Positions 43,203 to 52,532 of a stretch of 64,000 bases of DNA are shown here, piece after piece. The position numbers and the translations under genes were made by a program. Below the pieces are notes generated by a model that was not told where the DNA came from, made no database searches, and saw nothing but the letters and a program-made list of their open reading frames with translations. The DNA is from Pontibacter pudoricolor (GTDB lineage: Bacteria > Bacteroidota > Bacteroidia > Cytophagales > Hymenobacteraceae), in NCBI RefSeq assembly GCF_010092985.1, contig NZ_CP048106.1:2232001-2296000 (forward strand), read 5' to 3'. The number at the start of each line of letters is the position of its first letter. Within the stretch, counting starts at the first letter, position 1.

Positions 43203-43583
43203 ATGAAATTGATCCTCGGAATTTTACTGGCCGGCTTTTTTAGCTGCAGCCAGCCACAGCAGGGTGGCAGCACCGTTAAAACCATATCTGCCACCGAATA
43301 CAAAGAACAGGCTAATAAAGAGGGTGTTCTGGTGGATGTACGCACCACGCAGGAGTTCGAGGCCGGTCATTTAACGGGGGCTTCCAATGCAGACTTACTG
43401 AATGGCACTTTTGCCAAAAGCATAAAAGACTGGGATAAAGAAAAGACCTATTATCTTTACTGCAAAAGCGGTAACCGTAGCGGAAAAGCAGCCCAACTCA
43501 TGCAGGAAGCCGGTTTTAAGAATATTTACAACATTGGCGGTTACCAGGACCTGAAAAGTGCCGGCCTGCCGGTAAAGGAGTAA
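43203..43583 (+). CDS. Secreted single-domain rhodanese
   Basis: A 126-residue protein with a signal segment MKLILGILLAGFFSC, possibly a lipoprotein with Cys 15, though the residue before FSC is not a perfect lipobox. The rhodanese domain follows: VLVDVRTTQEFEAGHLTGASN and the active Cys in YYLYCKSGNRSGKA. It would move sulfane sulfur to thiol acceptors in the periplasm. It lies 45 bases before the MBL-rhodanese gene. Confidence 0.88.
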   Translation: MKLILGILLAGFFSCSQPQQGGSTVKTISATEYKEQANKEGVLVDVRTTQEFEAGHLTGASNADLLNGTFAKSIKDWDKEKTYYLYCKSGNRSGKAAQLMQEAGFKNIYNIGGYQDLKSAGLPVKE

Positions 43584-43627
43584 ATTCTATCCCCGCATCT
43601 AACTATAAAGTTTAACATCCGACCAGC

Positions 43628-44971
43628 ATGAAGATTGAGCAATTTTATGATAAAGGCCTGGCACACGCCAGCTACGCCATTATAAGTGAAGGTAAAATGG
43701 CCCTCGTGGATCCTGCCCGCGATCCGCAACCTTACTACGATTTTGCAAAAGAAAATAATGCCGAGATAGTAGCTGTTTTCGAAACGCACCCGCATGCCGA
43801 CTTTGTAAGCTCACACGTAGAAATAGCTAAAAAAACAGGTGCTACCATTTATGTAAGCCAGTTACTCGGGGCCGATTATGAGCACAAAAGCTTTGATGAT
43901 GGCGATGAACTGAAACTAGGCAAATTAACGCTGCGCGCCCTGAACACACCCGGACACTCCCCTGATAGTGTAACCATACTTTTGCTTGATGAGAACGGGA
44001 AACAACATGCGGCCTTTACCGGCGATGCCCTTTTTGTAGGCGATGTTGGCCGCCCGGACCTGCGTGAAAATGTTGGCAACATGACCGCCAAACGCGAAGA
44101 ACTGGCAAAGCAAATGTACCAGACCACTAACAACGTCTTTAAAAAGCTGGACGAGGAAGTATTGGTTTATCCTGCTCACGGGGCTGGTTCGCTTTGCGGT
44201 AAAAGCCTGAGCTCAGACACTTACTCCACTATAGGCCGCGAAAAAAGCACCAACTATGCCCTGCAGGACATGAGCGAAGATGAGTTCATAAAAACCTTGC
44301 TGCAGGATCAGCCCTTTATACCAAAGTATTTCGGGCACGATGTAAGCATGAACAAAGCCGGTGCAATCAGTTTTGAAGATGGCATTAAAGCAGTGCCCCG
44401 CCTGGGTAACGACGCGAAGCTGGAAGAAGGTGCACTTATAGTTGATACCCGCCCGCAGGATCAGTTTAAAAAAGGCCATTTACCGAACAGCATAAACATA
44501 CAGGAAGGCGGAAAGTTCGAAACCTGGCTGGGTTCTATTGTTGGCCCTAACGAAAAATTTTACCTGATTGCTGAGAATGAAGAAGTGCTTAACTCCGTGA
44601 TCCGCAAATCGGCCAAGATCGGTTATGAAGGCAACATTAAAGGCGCCCTGCTTACGCCATCTACACTTCCGGAAAAAAGTGTGGTAACGGATGTAGAAGA
44701 TTTCCGGAATAACCCGGATAAATACACCATAGTTGATATCCGTAACACAGGAGAAGTAAAAGAAGGCAAGATATTCGAAACCGCTGTAACCATTCCGTTG
44801 CCGGAACTGCGTGAGCGCTTAAATGAGATACCGAAAGATAAGCCTTTGATGGTACATTGCGCTGCCGGTTACCGTTCTGCTGCAGGGCAAAGCATACTCG
44901 AGCAAGCTCTTGATATTCCGGTGTACGACCTGAGCGACGCCATAAACTCATTTAAAACTATAACGCATTAA
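43628..44971 (+). CDS. MBL-fold hydrolase fused to two rhodanese domains (persulfide dioxygenase-like)
   Basis: A 447-residue cytoplasmic protein. The metallo-beta-lactamase domain (about 1-230) has ETHPHADFVSSH, TPGHSPDSVTILL and FTGDALFVGDVGRPDL, as in ETHE1-like persulfide dioxygenases, and VYPAHGAGSLCGKSLS. Two rhodanese domains follow. The first (about 255-350) has LIVDTRPQDQFKKGHLPNS but no active Cys (FYLIAENEE). The second (about 360-445) keeps it in LMVHCAAGYRSAAG. Such fusions oxidise glutathione or low-molecular persulfide. It fits the sulfur module around it. Confidence 0.88.
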   Translation: MKIEQFYDKGLAHASYAIISEGKMALVDPARDPQPYYDFAKENNAEIVAVFETHPHADFVSSHVEIAKKTGATIYVSQLLGADYEHKSFDDGDELKLGKLTLRALNTPGHSPDSVTILLLDENGKQHAAFTGDALFVGDVGRPDLRENVGNMTAKREELAKQMYQTTNNVFKKLDEEVLVYPAHGAGSLCGKSLSSDTYSTIGREKSTNYALQDMSEDEFIKTLLQDQPFIPKYFGHDVSMNKAGAISFEDGIKAVPRLGNDAKLEEGALIVDTRPQDQFKKGHLPNSINIQEGGKFETWLGSIVGPNEKFYLIAENEEVLNSVIRKSAKIGYEGNIKGALLTPSTLPEKSVVTDVEDFRNNPDKYTIVDIRNTGEVKEGKIFETAVTIPLPELRERLNEIPKDKPLMVHCAAGYRSAAGQSILEQALDIPVYDLSDAINSFKTITH

Positions 44972-44990
44972 CTACAAGATATTTGCACTC

Positions 44991-45024
44991 AAAAAAAACC
45001 TGCTATAGCCAGCAGGTTTTTTTT
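44991..45024 (+). terminator. Terminator of the sulfur cluster
   Basis: A 14-base stem AAAAAAAACCTGCT/AGCAGGTTTTTTTT with a 6-base loop that itself contains ATAG. Confidence 0.92.
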
Positions 45025-45207
45025 CTTTTATTTTGGGCGTGTTTCATAAATTATAGTTTGCGCAAACTATAGCTTGGTTATAGTTTTGATAAGTATCAAA
45101 AATTCATATCTCAGCACACGTAATTATCCGCTTTTTTGTCTTACTTTTGATTACTTTTTATATTAGTTACCCATATTACATTATCGCCTGAATTCGCGAC
45201 CAAAGTT

Positions 45208-45618
45208 ATGCCTTTCAACACCGTTTATGAATCTGACTTCTACAAAATAGAAGTTAACCCGGAAGGCAACCTGCTCTACTCCGAATGGCTGCGCCATGTA
45301 ACCGAAGAGGAACTGATAACCGGTGGTACAAAACTATACGAGGTCCTTCGTGACACAAAGATAGAACGTGCCCTGGCAAACGGACAGGCGCTTGGCTCAC
45401 TTACCCCAAATGCCAAAGAGTGGATGTCGGTTGCGTTTTATGAGCTGCTTTCCCAGACAAACCTGAAGAGACTTGCCCGGATCATGCCAGCCAGCGTATT
45501 TCACCAGCTGGCCCTCGAATCTGTAATTACCCGTGCAGAGGCACTTGGCAAAACCCGCTTCCAGGTAAAGAGTTTTTCTAATAAAGACGAAGGAATGAAA
45601 TGGCTCCTGGAGTCTTAA
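45208..45618 (+). CDS. Hypothetical protein, possibly STAS-like
   Basis: A 136-residue soluble protein (MPFNTVYESDFYKIEVNPEG ... KDEGMKWLLES). The order of short beta strands and helices, with YESDFYKIEVNPEGNLLYSEWL and a C-terminal helix, resembles SpoIIAA-like/STAS-fold proteins of this phylum. No conserved phosphorylatable Ser motif was identified. A TACTTTTG element at 45142-45149 could be its promoter. Assignment is weak. Confidence 0.6.
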   Translation: MPFNTVYESDFYKIEVNPEGNLLYSEWLRHVTEEELITGGTKLYEVLRDTKIERALANGQALGSLTPNAKEWMSVAFYELLSQTNLKRLARIMPASVFHQLALESVITRAEALGKTRFQVKSFSNKDEGMKWLLES

Positions 45619-45743
45619 ATAACCATTTTTTCAGCGCAAATCTGTTCCTTCTTTAATACAGCATTCTTAAATATCCTTATCTCAGAGTTGCAATATACCG
45701 ATATACTTATGTATCTTGAGTGCGGATTTGGAGATGTAGAATT

Positions 45744-46976
45744 ATGCGCGTATTACACACATCAGACTGGCACCTGGGCCAGCGCCTTGTTACCCTCGAA
45801 CGTACCGAAGAACACCAGCATTTCCTGGACTGGCTGCTGCAAACCATTGAGCAGGAGCAGGTAGAGGTATTGCTGATGGCTGGCGATGTGTTTGATACCG
45901 GGGCTCCTTCCAACACCGCCTTCAAACTATACTATGACTTTCTTCGGAAGGTATGCGATACCTGCTGCCGCCACATTGTATTTATAGGCGGAAACCACGA
46001 TTCGGTGTCTACGCTCAACGCGCCCAAAGACCTGCTGGCCTGCATGAACATCAGGGTTGTTGGCGGCGCTACCCCTGACCCACTGGATGAACTTATTGTT
46101 TTAAATGATACCAAAGGCAAACCCGAACTTATAGTTTGCGCCGTTCCTTTCCTGCGCGACCGCGATATCCGGTTATCTGTTCCCGGCGAGAGCTACGAAG
46201 AACGTGAAGCCCGCTTAAAGCAAGGCATAGCCGACCATTACGCCCAGTTTGTACCGCACGTACAGCCCTATAAATCTGCTGGTGTACCGGTTGTGGCGAT
46301 GGGCCATTTATTCGCAGCAGGCGGCACCGCTTCCGAGAGCGAAAAAGAAATACATGTAGGCAACCTTGGCCAGATTGGCGCAGACCAGTTTCCGAAAGAG
46401 TTTGATTATGTAGCCCTGGGTCATTTACATCGTCCGCAGCAGGTAAACAAAACGCACCATATCCGTTATTCCGGCTCCCCTATTCCGTTAAGTTTTAGCG
46501 AGGTAACCGATAACAAAGTAGTTTTTATTCTTGATTTTGAAGCCGGTAAACTGGCTGAACTTCGCGAACTGGCTATTCCGGTTTGCCGTAAACTGGTGCG
46601 CTTTAAAGGCGACCTGGAGAAGGTAAAACAGCAGATCGCTGTGTACGACAACAGCAACTATAGTTTACCTGCCTGGGCCGAGATACAGCTCGAACTGGAT
46701 GCTCCCCTACCCGACCTGAACCAGCAACTCGAAGAAATTCTGCAACTCAAAAAAGACGAGCTGCACCTTCTCATCCATCGTCCGCCAATCATTAAAAGGG
46801 AACGCCAGACACTGGAGCAACAGGTACAGGAAGAAGCCGACCTGCACACGCTGAAAGAGAACGAAGTTTTCATCAAACGCTGCCAAAGTGCTTTCCCTGA
46901 AAGTGACCATACGGAGTTGGTGGCCAGCTTTAGTGAGTTATTGGAACTTATGCGGCAGGAGGCTTTTGAAAGTTAG
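45744..46976 (+). CDS. sbcD: Exonuclease SbcCD subunit D
   Basis: From ATG 45744 (MRVLHTSDWHLGQRL) this gives 410 residues; an in-frame upstream ATG adds eight unlike residues. The metallophosphoesterase motifs are SDWHLG, LMAGDVFDTGAPS, FIGGNHDSVSTLNAP, VAMGHLFAAGG and YVALGHLHRPQ. With SbcC it forms the Mre11-Rad50-like nuclease that cuts hairpins and palindromes, a notable link to the palindrome-rich genome. A secreted-protein gene separates it from sbcC. Confidence 0.95.
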   Translation: MRVLHTSDWHLGQRLVTLERTEEHQHFLDWLLQTIEQEQVEVLLMAGDVFDTGAPSNTAFKLYYDFLRKVCDTCCRHIVFIGGNHDSVSTLNAPKDLLACMNIRVVGGATPDPLDELIVLNDTKGKPELIVCAVPFLRDRDIRLSVPGESYEEREARLKQGIADHYAQFVPHVQPYKSAGVPVVAMGHLFAAGGTASESEKEIHVGNLGQIGADQFPKEFDYVALGHLHRPQQVNKTHHIRYSGSPIPLSFSEVTDNKVVFILDFEAGKLAELRELAIPVCRKLVRFKGDLEKVKQQIAVYDNSNYSLPAWAEIQLELDAPLPDLNQQLEEILQLKKDELHLLIHRPPIIKRERQTLEQQVQEEADLHTLKENEVFIKRCQSAFPESDHTELVASFSELLELMRQEAFES

Positions 46977-47127
46977 AGAGTTTGGGAGTTAGAGAGTTTA
47001 AGATGTAGAGACTCAATACCTTGCGTCTTTTTCTAGAAAGATGCCTCACAGTGTCTTGCAGACTTGTGAGCGTCTGTCCAGCTACAAAGTATAAATCACC
47101 AGAAGTGTAAAGTGTATAACTATATTA

Positions 47128-47730
47128 ATGAAAAAGCTACTACTACTTTTATTGATGCTACCGCTTACGATGAGTGCTCAGCGTTATAATAAAGGGGCTC
47201 CATGTGACCGTTATAAAACTTACGTGCAACATATAAGTAACGATGCTACAGTTATTGATCCCATACTTAAATCAGCGGCAGATTTTTCTATTAACCCCGT
47301 TGTTGATCAGGCTATATTAACTCAATTACAGGCAAAAGCGGAGTGCGAAATTGAATACTTCATCAATACCAAAGCACGAAACAAAAAAATTAAGGAACAG
47401 CTACAGGAAGGCTATACCATACTCGGACAGAAACTATACAAAACAAGTGATAACATTGTAATAGGCATCCAGAAGACAGTTACCGGAAATTCTTACAAGA
47501 TTTACTCCAACACACTCATAATAATTGATGGAACTACATTGCATAGTTATACAGATTATAGTGAAGTAGACTTTAACATTACATTGTTTGGTGCTGATAA
47601 AGTTGGAGAACGATATTTATTATACGGAGAAGAAGAAGCAAATCAAGGATCAATGTATTATGGTAGATTTACTATGGAATTCACACCCCAAAAACGTTTG
47701 CTGTCTTACGAATTGCATCTTAAAGCCTAA
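47128..47730 (+). CDS. Hypothetical secreted protein inserted between sbcD and sbcC
   Basis: A 200-residue protein with signal peptide MKKLLLLLLMLPLTMSAQ. The body is predicted beta-rich (GYTILGQKLYKTSDNIVIGI, YKIYSNTLIIIDGTTLHSY, GRFTMEFTPQKRLLSYELHL). No family was recognised. The base composition looks more AT-rich than sbcD and sbcC around it. It lies 150 bases after sbcD and 33 bases before sbcC, and may be transcribed with them or have been inserted recently. Confidence 0.7.
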   Translation: MKKLLLLLLMLPLTMSAQRYNKGAPCDRYKTYVQHISNDATVIDPILKSAADFSINPVVDQAILTQLQAKAECEIEYFINTKARNKKIKEQLQEGYTILGQKLYKTSDNIVIGIQKTVTGNSYKIYSNTLIIIDGTTLHSYTDYSEVDFNITLFGADKVGERYLLYGEEEANQGSMYYGRFTMEFTPQKRLLSYELHLKA

Positions 47731-47763
47731 TCACATTATAACCATACCAGTACCCTTTACCCC

Positions 47764-50700
47764 ATGAAGATCCTCTCCGTCCGTTTCCAGAACCTGAACT
47801 CGCTGAAAGGTGAGCACGAGATCCGTTTCGACCAAAGCCCTTTGGTGGATGCCGGGTTGTTTGCGATCACCGGACCAACAGGTGCCGGAAAAACCACTAT
47901 TCTGGATGCGATAACGGTGGGGCTTTACGGCATGGCGCACCGCCATAACAACGACAAACCCCTCGACCTGATGACGCGCCATACATCGGAAAGCACATCG
48001 GAAGTGGAGTTTGAAGCGAACGGAAAACGGTACCGCAGCAAATGGCAGATCCGCAGAAGCCGGGGCAAACTGGATGGCAAGATACAGGCCGTACACATGG
48101 AGCTTTGCGACCTGGAAGATGATAAGCCTTTTGATCTGAAACCAAGCCAGGTGCCTGAGAAAGTGGCCGAGATCTCGGGTTTAGACTATAGCCAGTTTTT
48201 GCGTTCGGTGATGTTGTCGCAGGGCGATTTTGCCCGTTTCCTGAAAGCGAACCCGAATGAACGTAGCAGCCTTTTAGAGAAGATCACAGACACGGGCATA
48301 TACTCTGACATCTCGAAATTTGCTTACGAAAAAGCGAAGACCGAACGGGCTAAAAGAGATGAATTAGAAGCGAAACTAAAAGACAGCAAACTGCTGCCCG
48401 AAGAACAGCGCCTGGGCTACGAAGCAACTATAACCGAACTAACCGAAACCGAAACTTTACTTACCACCGAAACCAGGGAACTGCAGGAGAAAACCAACTG
48501 GCTGAAACAACTGCAGCAGCTGCGCGAACGTGCCGAAAAGTATAAGACTGAACTGCAGGTACAGGAAAGCAAACTGGCCAGCCTTCAGCCTGACTTCATT
48601 AAACTACAGCAACACGAACAGGCAAATCAGTTTGTAGGCGAGCTTACGCAGATAAAAGCAGCAAACGGCAGGTTAACCGAAGTGCAGGAGCAACTGGTGT
48701 TACTCGAAAAGCAAATACCGGTGCTGGAGGCTGAACTGGAACAGGCCGGCCACATTGCTTTGGAAGCAACCAAAGCACATCAGCAGCAACTTGAAGTTTT
48801 ACAGAAGTTGGATCCGCTTTTAGTGCAGGTACAGCAACTGGATCATCAGCTGGAAACGATAAGAGAGCAGTTTAAAACGGACAGGGAAGCGTATGTGCAG
48901 TTTGATAATGCGCTGCAACAGGAGAAAGTCACACTTGCACAAAAGGATACGGAGCTGGGTACTCTGAAGCAAAACGCTACTGCATTAAAAAAATGGCTGC
49001 AGGAAAACGCGAAGCTGAAAGACATGCGCGAGCACCTGCACGAGTTCCGCCAGACTATAAAAGACCTGACCGACACCGAACGAACTATAGCCAGCCTGCA
49101 ACAGGAGCAGCAGACTATAAACCAGCAACTAAAAACGGAAGTCGAACAACTGGAAACTATAAATGCAGGCCAGCAGGAACAGCTGAAAAAGCAAACTAAG
49201 CTGGATGCGCAGAAGCAGGAAAAACTGGCCCAGTTACAAATTATACTTGCTGCCAAAAGTATGGATGAGCTTGAAAAACTGGCCCAGGAACAACCGTTGC
49301 TTCTGGCCCGTTTCGAACGCCTGGTTGAGTTATCAAACAACTATAGTTTGCAACAGCAAAAAACTGTTCAGTTGACCGGCCAATTAAATCAGCTGGAACA
49401 AACTATAGTTACTAAAAAAGAAGAGCTTTCATCTACAGAAACTAACTATAAAGCAGTTACCGAACGCCTGCAGGACCTGCAGAAACTGGTAAGTCTGCAA
49501 CAGCGCATTCAGGAGCTGGAGCAACACCGCCATAGTTTGCAACCGGAGCAACCTTGTCCGCTTTGTGGCTCCGAAGAGCACCCGTTCGTGGAAGGCAACT
49601 ATACAAGCACGTTGTCGGAGGAGGAACAACGCCGCGATACGCAACAGGCTTTAGTTAAAGAGCTTGACGCAGCTAAAAACGTCTTGCAACTGCAACTGAA
49701 CACGCTACAGAATCAGCACGACAGCGCTACAAAAGCCAAAACTGAAACGGATGCTGAACTCGCCCGTCTGCTGCAAAACTATAAGTTGCAAGGCGAAGGC
49801 GTAACGATAGCGATCACTGAAACCGAAGCGCTCCAGCAGCAACTACAACTACAGAACGAAGCACTGGGCAACCTGACTCAGACGCTAACTATAGCCCGTT
49901 CCCTGAGTCGCGAAACGGAAACTATAAACCAGCAATTACAGCAGCTCCGCGAAGCACAATTACAGGCACAGGCCCAGATCAGTAAACTTCAAAACTCCGA
50001 AGAAATGCTTCGCCGGCAGCTGGGTCGGTTTACTTCGCAACTACAGGATTTACAGGAGCAGCAGCAGGTTTTCACGGAAACGGCACAATCGTTTGCAGCC
50101 AGCTATAGTTTAAAATTTACATCGGAAAACCGGTTCGAATTACTGAAGCAACTGGAGGCTCAAACCAATACGTACCAGCAGCAGCACGATGCCTACGAGG
50201 CCATGCGCGATCCGTTCCTGAAACTACAGGAGCAGGTAAGCAATCTGACAGAGAAAGTAGCCGAAAAAGAGCAGGCGCTGCAAGATAAAAAAGCAGTATT
50301 GGAACGTGTGCACATCCAGCTAACCGAGCTTAAGGAAAAACGAAACCAGCTTTTCGGGGATAAAAAACCGGAACAGGAACGCCAGTTCGCAAACGCTGCG
50401 CTTGCCAACCTCGCCAGACAAGCTGAAAACGCGCGGGCAGCCCAGCAGAAAAAGCAACACGAATTACAGGAGCAACGCCAGCGCCAGAACGAGTATACCA
50501 CGACACACAACCATAAAAAATCAGAGCTGGATGCTTTGCGTGACGGATTATTACATGTGCTTCGTGAGAAGGGAATAGAAACGATAGAAGCCCTCAGCCA
50601 GATGTTGCTCGACCGCGACGAAGCCGACCGCCTTGCGAACCAGAAAGCTTTAGTTGAAAAACAACTTACTGAAATCCGTAAGTCGCTGAGCAATGTACAG

Positions 50701-51411
50701 CAGGACCTGACACAATCCGAAGCCCAAAACCTGACCTCCGAAACGATAGAGCAACTGCAGCAGCAACTAGCCCTTAAAACCGAAGCGCAACGCAACCTAA
50801 TTGCCCAAAAAGCACGCCTGGAGCAGTTACTGGAGCAGGATAAACAGCAGCGCGAAAAGAACCTGGAACTGGCCAGCCAACTACAGATTCAGCAACAGGA
50901 ATGCAACCGCTGGAGCCAGCTTGCCGACCTGATCGGGTCTGCAGACGGCAACAAGTTCAGTCGCTTTGCACAGGGCCTTACCTTGGCAAAATTAGTGGAA
51001 CTGGCTAACCGTCACCTGCAAAAACTCAACGACCGCTACCGCATCCAAAAATCGGAAGGCGAAGATCTGGAATTAGCTATTGTTGACACCTACCAGGCCG
51101 AAGCTGTGCGCCCGATGAACACACTTTCCGGTGGCGAAAGCTTCCTGGTTAGTTTAGCGCTAGCCCTGGGCTTATCAGATCTGGCCGGCCGTCGCACTCA
51201 GATCAATTCGTTGTTCATAGACGAAGGCTTCGGCACACTGGACGCTGACACCCTGGATTCTGCCATTTCTACGTTGGAGAACCTGCAGGCCAGCGGCAAA
51301 ATGATCGGTATCATCTCACACGTGGAGGCGCTGAAAGAACGTATCAGCACCCAGGTCAAAATTCAGAAATTAGCTGGTGGGGTGAGTAAGGTAGAGGTTG
51401 TTGGATGGTAA
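47764..51411 (+). CDS. sbcC: Exonuclease SbcCD ATPase subunit C
   Basis: A 1,215-residue SMC-like ATPase. Walker A GPTGAGKTT (37-45); long Gln-rich coiled coils; the zinc-hook pair CPLCGSEEHP near residues 597-606; second coiled coil; ABC signature LSGGESFL (about 1120) and Walker B NSLFIDEGFGTLD (about 1150). It is longer than E. coli SbcC (1,048), mostly in the coils. With SbcD it processes DNA hairpins and ends. The gene contains 13 ACTATA strings, mostly read as Thr-Ile or Asn-Tyr. Confidence 0.95.
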   Translation: MKILSVRFQNLNSLKGEHEIRFDQSPLVDAGLFAITGPTGAGKTTILDAITVGLYGMAHRHNNDKPLDLMTRHTSESTSEVEFEANGKRYRSKWQIRRSRGKLDGKIQAVHMELCDLEDDKPFDLKPSQVPEKVAEISGLDYSQFLRSVMLSQGDFARFLKANPNERSSLLEKITDTGIYSDISKFAYEKAKTERAKRDELEAKLKDSKLLPEEQRLGYEATITELTETETLLTTETRELQEKTNWLKQLQQLRERAEKYKTELQVQESKLASLQPDFIKLQQHEQANQFVGELTQIKAANGRLTEVQEQLVLLEKQIPVLEAELEQAGHIALEATKAHQQQLEVLQKLDPLLVQVQQLDHQLETIREQFKTDREAYVQFDNALQQEKVTLAQKDTELGTLKQNATALKKWLQENAKLKDMREHLHEFRQTIKDLTDTERTIASLQQEQQTINQQLKTEVEQLETINAGQQEQLKKQTKLDAQKQEKLAQLQIILAAKSMDELEKLAQEQPLLLARFERLVELSNNYSLQQQKTVQLTGQLNQLEQTIVTKKEELSSTETNYKAVTERLQDLQKLVSLQQRIQELEQHRHSLQPEQPCPLCGSEEHPFVEGNYTSTLSEEEQRRDTQQALVKELDAAKNVLQLQLNTLQNQHDSATKAKTETDAELARLLQNYKLQGEGVTIAITETEALQQQLQLQNEALGNLTQTLTIARSLSRETETINQQLQQLREAQLQAQAQISKLQNSEEMLRRQLGRFTSQLQDLQEQQQVFTETAQSFAASYSLKFTSENRFELLKQLEAQTNTYQQQHDAYEAMRDPFLKLQEQVSNLTEKVAEKEQALQDKKAVLERVHIQLTELKEKRNQLFGDKKPEQERQFANAALANLARQAENARAAQQKKQHELQEQRQRQNEYTTTHNHKKSELDALRDGLLHVLREKGIETIEALSQMLLDRDEADRLANQKALVEKQLTEIRKSLSNVQQDLTQSEAQNLTSETIEQLQQQLALKTEAQRNLIAQKARLEQLLEQDKQQREKNLELASQLQIQQQECNRWSQLADLIGSADGNKFSRFAQGLTLAKLVELANRHLQKLNDRYRIQKSEGEDLELAIVDTYQAEAVRPMNTLSGGESFLVSLALALGLSDLAGRRTQINSLFIDEGFGTLDADTLDSAISTLENLQASGKMIGIISHVEALKERISTQVKIQKLAGGVSKVEVVGW

Positions 51412-51539
51412 TAGGTTTTGTTATTTTTATGTAAGCAAAAATCTGAACTGCAGATTAATGTGGATTTGATTGATTTGTTGGATCAAGAGCTGGCAGCGTC
51501 TGGTTTTACCTCTTCCCACCCTTCCCCTTTTATCGAGGG

Positions 51540-52530
51540 GCCCTACCCCCAAAACAGGGGAAAGAGCTTTTGGTTGCTGTTATAGTTTAAGTGTCATCCC
51601 AAGTGTCAGCCGAAGGATCTTAAATGTCCTATAGTTTCTCTTTTGTCATTTCGAACACAGTGAGAAATCTGGGTTCTATAGTTATAGTCTCTACTACCTG
51701 AACCAAGTCTTTTATTCTATAGCCTTCTTTAATCCTGGGAGCTCTGCTAGCCTACTGTTTCAATCTGGCTTTGGTGCCCTCACGGCCGGGAGGCCCCGTC
51801 TTCGGGCATCGCGCGGTGTACATTTCCTTTGCTCGTCCCTCGCAATGCCTTACGGCACCGGAAATCTACAAGGCGCTCAACCCAAAGACTGCGATCAGTT
51901 CGATAGCTAAACTATAGTTGATCAGAGCGGCTATAGTTGCATCGCCTTATCGTGTTTGTAGTTTCTAAGGGACAGGTAAACCTTTCCTGCTCGTGGTATG
52001 TAACTATAACAAATTAAGATTTCTCCAGCAGGTCGAAATGTCAGTTGGGCAAGCACCAGCAGAAAGTCCCCCTTTGCAGGGACCGGTCGCGACCTGTCCG
52101 ATCCTGGTCTGTAACTATAAAACTACAACTCAAACTATAACTATAGCAGAAAATTCCCCTCTTGGGAGGGGCAGGGGTGGGTTAAAACGCCAACTATAAA
52201 ACAATAACAAACCAGAGCAAAGGCTGTAAAGCTCCTTCCCCTGTTTTGGGGGTAGGGGCCCTCGATAAAAGGGGAAGGCTGGGAAGGGGTAAAACGGCAA
52301 CGATAGAACGATAACCTCAACTAATAGCAATTCCGTTTATCCCAGAAATCCTTTAAATCTCCCTTAATCCCGGTTCAGGCAACCCCTGTCCCTGCCGGGC
52401 CAGTTGGGTCAGGAGACTCCACACCATCGTAAGTCAGGAGAATCGCGCCAGCAGCACGAACTATAGTTCTACACTCCAAACTTATAACAAAGCCCCAATC
52501 CTAAAAATCCATTAATCCCTTTTAATCCCG
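51540..52530. repeat. Composite intergenic repeat, cluster 4
   Basis: Gene-free stretch between the converging sbcC and fdtB-like genes. After an initial CCCTTCCCC...CCCCAAAACAGGGGAA block (51518-51565), the module order follows cluster 2: GTCATTTCGA...GAGAAATCTG, TAATCCTGGGAGCTC, GGTGCCCTCACGGCCGGGAG to GGGCATCGCGC (51774-51814), GCGCTCAACCCAAAGACTG, GCATCGCCTTATCGTG, AGATTTCTCC, a fused AGTCCCCCTTTGCAGGGACC / GGTCGCGACCTGTCC junction (52065-52098), AATTCCCCTCTTGGGAGGGG, CTCCTTCCCCTG...GGGGTAGGGG, AATCCTTTAAATCTCCCTTAA, and CCTGCCGGGCCAGTTG. Joined by palindrome fragments. Confidence 0.85.
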
Positions 52531-52532
52531 GT

